From assembly GCA_041751875.1 (NCBI GenBank), contig JBGSIC010000017.1, positions 1-52,026 of the forward strand: a stretch of DNA of 52,026 nucleotides. The letters are read 5' to 3'. Numbering within the stretch: position 1 is the first letter of the stretch; the number at the start of each line of letters is the position of its first letter. The notes beneath the pieces were generated by a model that did not search any database, was not told the DNA's origin, and was given only the letters and a program-made list of their open reading frames with translations. Shown one piece after another: positions 50,208 through 52,026 of this stretch. Source of the stretch: JBGSIC01 sp041751875 (GTDB lineage: Bacteria > Bdellovibrionota > FAC87 > UBA2466 > JACKAF01). Position numbers and translations under genes: made by a program.

Positions 50208-50894
50208 CTAATTCTTTTCGACTTGAACGAAATCCAATTCGACCGGCGTTGAACGACCGAAGATGCTGACAAGCACTCGCAGCTTGCCTTTTTCTTCGTT
50301 CACATTTTCCACCAGACCGTTAAAGTTATTAAACGGCCCGTCGATTACGCGCACATTCTCGCCTTCTTGGAAACTGACTTTCGGACGCGGCTTAAGACTA
50401 CCCTCTTGCATCTGGGTCGTGATCTTTGCCACTTCTTCTTCCGGCACCGCGGGCGGCTTGGTCGCATTACCGACAAAACCTGTCACCTTCGGTGTGTTTT
50501 TCAAAATGTGCCAGGTATTGTCGGTCAGATTCATTCGAACCAACATGTACCCAGGAAAAAACTTTCGACTTGTCGTCTTTTTCTGTCCCCGTACAAGTTC
50601 AATAACGTTTTCAGAAGGAATAAGGACTTTAGAAAAGTCTTTTTCCATTCCGTACTGCTTAATTCTTTCTTGTAGCGCCAACTTCGCTTTTTGCTCGTAA
50701 CCGCTGTAAGTGCGCACCACATACCACTGGTGATCCGCTGGCATTGCCGCAGGCGCTTCTTCTGTGACGACTTGTTCGGCGACTTCCGCTGTCACGTGCA
50801 TCGCACTGGCTTCTTGAGCTTCCATATTCTCTGAGAGGTTTTGATTAACTTCAGCGGCTGAGGAATCGTCGGCCTTATTTTTTTCGTCTTCCAC
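50208..50894 (-). CDS. nusG: Transcription termination/antitermination factor NusG with acidic N-terminal extension
   Basis: A 228-residue protein from GTG 50894, which follows AGGAG with eight-base spacing and lies just after the secE stop. The NGN domain begins only at about residue 55 (QWYVVRTYSGYEQKAKLAL) and the KOW domain ends the protein (EGENVRVIDGPFNNFNGLVE). The preceding ~54 residues are acidic and low in complexity, absent from E. coli NusG (181 residues). NusG links RNA polymerase with Rho or the ribosome. An internal start could exist, but no better ribosome site is obvious. Confidence 0.96.
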   Translation of the reverse strand: MEDEKNKADDSSAAEVNQNLSENMEAQEASAMHVTAEVAEQVVTEEAPAAMPADHQWYVVRTYSGYEQKAKLALQERIKQYGMEKDFSKVLIPSENVIELVRGQKKTTSRKFFPGYMLVRMNLTDNTWHILKNTPKVTGFVGNATKPPAVPEEEVAKITTQMQEGSLKPRPKVSFQEGENVRVIDGPFNNFNGLVENVNEEKGKLRVLVSIFGRSTPVELDFVQVEKN

Positions 50895-50908
50895 TACAAC
50901 TTCTCCTA

Positions 50909-51283
50909 CTAAGTCTGCAACAACAGCCCGATCACTTTTCCCCATATCGCATCGAAGGTCGCTAAGATGGCACTCGCAATTAAAATGCAGATGATCACAA
51001 CCGTAGTGGAGCGAACCACATCTTGCCGACTGGGCCACGTTACTTTTTTCAGCTCAACGACTACCTCTTCCATATAGGTATTAACGCTGGCTTTCTTGAA
51101 CAAAAATCCGAATACCGCCAAAGCCAAAATTAACGGGACCGCTTCACGAATGACATCAATCCCGGCTAACCGGCGAATCTGGTAAAACTGCAAATACAAA
51201 TATTGAACAAACGAGCGCGTTAGAAACCAAACCAACATGCTCGTGCCGACGTAGCTAGCTAAAATGATCTTCCGGTTGTCCAT
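50909..51283 (-). CDS. secE: Preprotein translocase subunit SecE
   Basis: A 124-residue protein from ATG 51283; the GTG three codons earlier is part of the AGGTGA ribosome site. It has three predicted helices as in E. coli, unlike the single-helix form of many bacteria. The conserved cytoplasmic amphipathic region is VVVELKKVTWPSRQDVVRST, followed by the last helix. It clamps SecY in the translocon. It heads the nusG-rpl-rpo run and lies 14 bases before nusG. Confidence 0.97.
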   Translation of the reverse strand: MDNRKIILASYVGTSMLVWFLTRSFVQYLYLQFYQIRRLAGIDVIREAVPLILALAVFGFLFKKASVNTYMEEVVVELKKVTWPSRQDVVRSTTVVIICILIASAILATFDAIWGKVIGLLLQT

Positions 51284-51584
51284 AATGTTCACCTGTTCTG
51301 CCGCAAAACACCGTGAAATTCAAGTAAATCAACGAGATTTCATCGAAAGTTGGTACGGTTCTTGAGGGGCTAGTACGCGAGCGCCTCCCTATGATTTGAA
51401 GCTCAGATACTGGTTCGCGAGTGCTGGGTAGCGACGTTTAGAAAGTATCGCTTTAAGGCCTTCGGCGCCTCCAACCCTCGGGGATACTTCCTGCGCCAAG
51501 TATAGGAGAGAAGCCCTCGGGTGCTATGTACATGACTGAGTGGCGAGGGAGGAGGACGAAAACCCACGATGCGAATGGGAAATT
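51284..51584. other. Intergenic region between tRNA-Trp and secE with repeated short motifs
   Basis: No supported gene lies in these 301 bases. The region holds two copies of CCCTCGGG (51475-51482, 51514-51521), and between them an ATACTT/AAGTAT inverted repeat (51484-51489, 51498-51503), with a further AAGTAT at 51443-51448. It may contain the secE promoter, a tRNA 3' processing site or a structured leader. Confidence 0.45.
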
Positions 51585-51661
51585 TGGCAGGCCAGGCCGG
51601 ATTCGAACCGGCAACCTTGGGTTTTGGAGACCCCTGCTCTACCAATTAGAGCTACTGACCT
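51585..51661 (-). tRNA. trnW: tRNA-Trp (CCA anticodon)
   Basis: The minus strand folds as a standard tRNA: acceptor AGGTCAG pairs with CTGGCCT, with one G-U, and the D loop region is GCTCTAATTGGTAGAGC. The anticodon loop CTCCAAA reads CCA, and the T arm is GCCGGTTCGAATCCGGC. The 3' CCA is encoded. It lies between rpmG and secE, as in many bacteria, and is probably cut from the tuf transcript. Confidence 0.97.
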
Positions 51662-51709
51662 AAACCCTTATGCCAAGCCAACTAGCCAGAGACCTAAACC
51701 GAGAAGTGC

Positions 51710-51859
51710 CTACTTTGTCTCTTTGTGCGCGGTGTGCCGTCGGCAAAACCGGCAATACTTAGGCAATTCGATGCGATCGGGGTGCGCCTTTTTATTCTTT
51801 GAGGTCGAATAATTACGGCGTTTGCACTCCGTGCACTCCATATTGATTACTGTCTGCAT
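51710..51859 (-). CDS. rpmG: 50S ribosomal protein L33
   Basis: A 49-residue protein from ATG 51859 behind GAGGAG. It keeps both zinc-binding pairs, CTEC near the start and CRFC at about 36-39 (MQTVINMECTECKRRNYST at the N-terminus), so it is the zinc-containing (C+) form. It starts 10 bases after the tuf stop and precedes the tRNA-Trp gene. Confidence 0.95.
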   Translation of the reverse strand: MQTVINMECTECKRRNYSTSKNKKAHPDRIELPKYCRFCRRHTAHKETK

Positions 51860-51869
51860 AAATACTCCT

Positions 51870-52026
51870 CTATTCCGTGATCTCGGTCACCACACCGGCG
51901 CCGACTGTTCGGCCGCCTTCGCGGATAGCAAAGCGAAGTTCTTTTTCCATCGCGATGGGGGTGATCAAATCGATGTTCAAGGTGATGTTATCGCCAGGCA
52001 TCACCATCTCGGTGCCATCCGGCAAA
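51870..52026 (-). CDS. tuf: Elongation factor Tu (C-terminal end only)
   Basis: The last 51 codons are visible; the rest lies beyond the window. PDGTEMVMPGDNITLNIDLI and ELRFAIREGGRTVGAGVV are the diagnostic C-terminal barrel sequences of EF-Tu, which delivers aminoacyl-tRNA to the ribosome. The stop lies 10 bases before rpmG. Confidence 0.97.
   Translation of the reverse strand, partial: LPDGTEMVMPGDNITLNIDLITPIAMEKELRFAIREGGRTVGAGVVTEITE

Noticed and set aside
51403..51645. 80-residue minus-strand frame containing KPKVAGSNPAWPA
   Set aside because: This is the well-known false protein read through a tRNA T arm and acceptor; it covers tRNA-Trp.

Overview
The window is a 52 kb chromosomal segment of about 50% G+C with no mobile element, rRNA or CRISPR array. 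It looks like a Gram-negative predatory-bacterium relative of the Bdellovibrionota/Oligoflexia type. The evidence is a TIGR02147-family protein (typical of Bdellovibrio and Fibrobacter), a FYDLN-type acidic zinc-ribbon protein, secreted Gly/Tyr-rich proteins, outer-membrane-type signal peptides, and a Deltaproteobacteria-like tuf-rpmG-trnW-secE-nusG-rplKAJL-rpoBC cluster. This placement is inferred from gene content only.

Left part (1-11.8 kb): the end of an agmatine deiminase family gene, mutY, a malic enzyme fused to a phosphotransacetylase-like domain, and a Gly/Tyr-rich secreted protein. Next come five minus-strand genes that together make a Dlt-like envelope acylation pathway: a DltX-like microprotein ending in F-x-Y-x-x-F, an acyl carrier protein, a DltD-like SGNH protein, an AMP-dependent ligase and a DltB-like MBOAT. 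A plus-strand VOC gene sits inside the run. I regard this as the most interesting system here.

Middle-left (11.8-18.2 kb): a tightly overlapping ten-gene minus-strand operon (DCC thioredoxin-like, OsmC, alpha/beta hydrolase, SOUL lipoprotein, four small membrane proteins including a 36-residue one, FAD oxidoreductase, DoxX). Its promoter carries a perfect 24-bp palindrome filling the -35/-10 spacer, and the first gene appears to be leaderless. The same GTTCA-N8-TGAAC operator recurs before a DinB-like gene. A GbsR/MarR-type regulator lies between the two sites, so a small redox/envelope-stress regulon is likely.

Middle (18.2-39.7 kb): lexA beside a 22-bp perfect palindrome that may serve two divergent promoters; an LtaS-like membrane sulfatase; PfkB kinase with MTA phosphorylase; a clpB-htrA pair behind a sigma-32-like promoter; an asymmetric heterodimeric ABC exporter; a TIGR02147 protein; a GT2 glycosyltransferase; epmA; an RluA-type pseudouridine synthase; a TauE/SafE exporter; and several small secreted proteins. 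Palindromic elements with AGGTGYC ends occur at three intergenic places.

Right part (39.7-52 kb): the conserved transcription/translation cluster on the minus strand, reading tuf (partial), rpmG, tRNA-Trp(CCA), secE, nusG, rplK, rplA, rplJ, rplL, rpoB, rpoC. Start sites were adjusted from the longest frames where a Shine-Dalgarno sequence, an overlap or family length favoured an internal start; such choices are stated in the entries.
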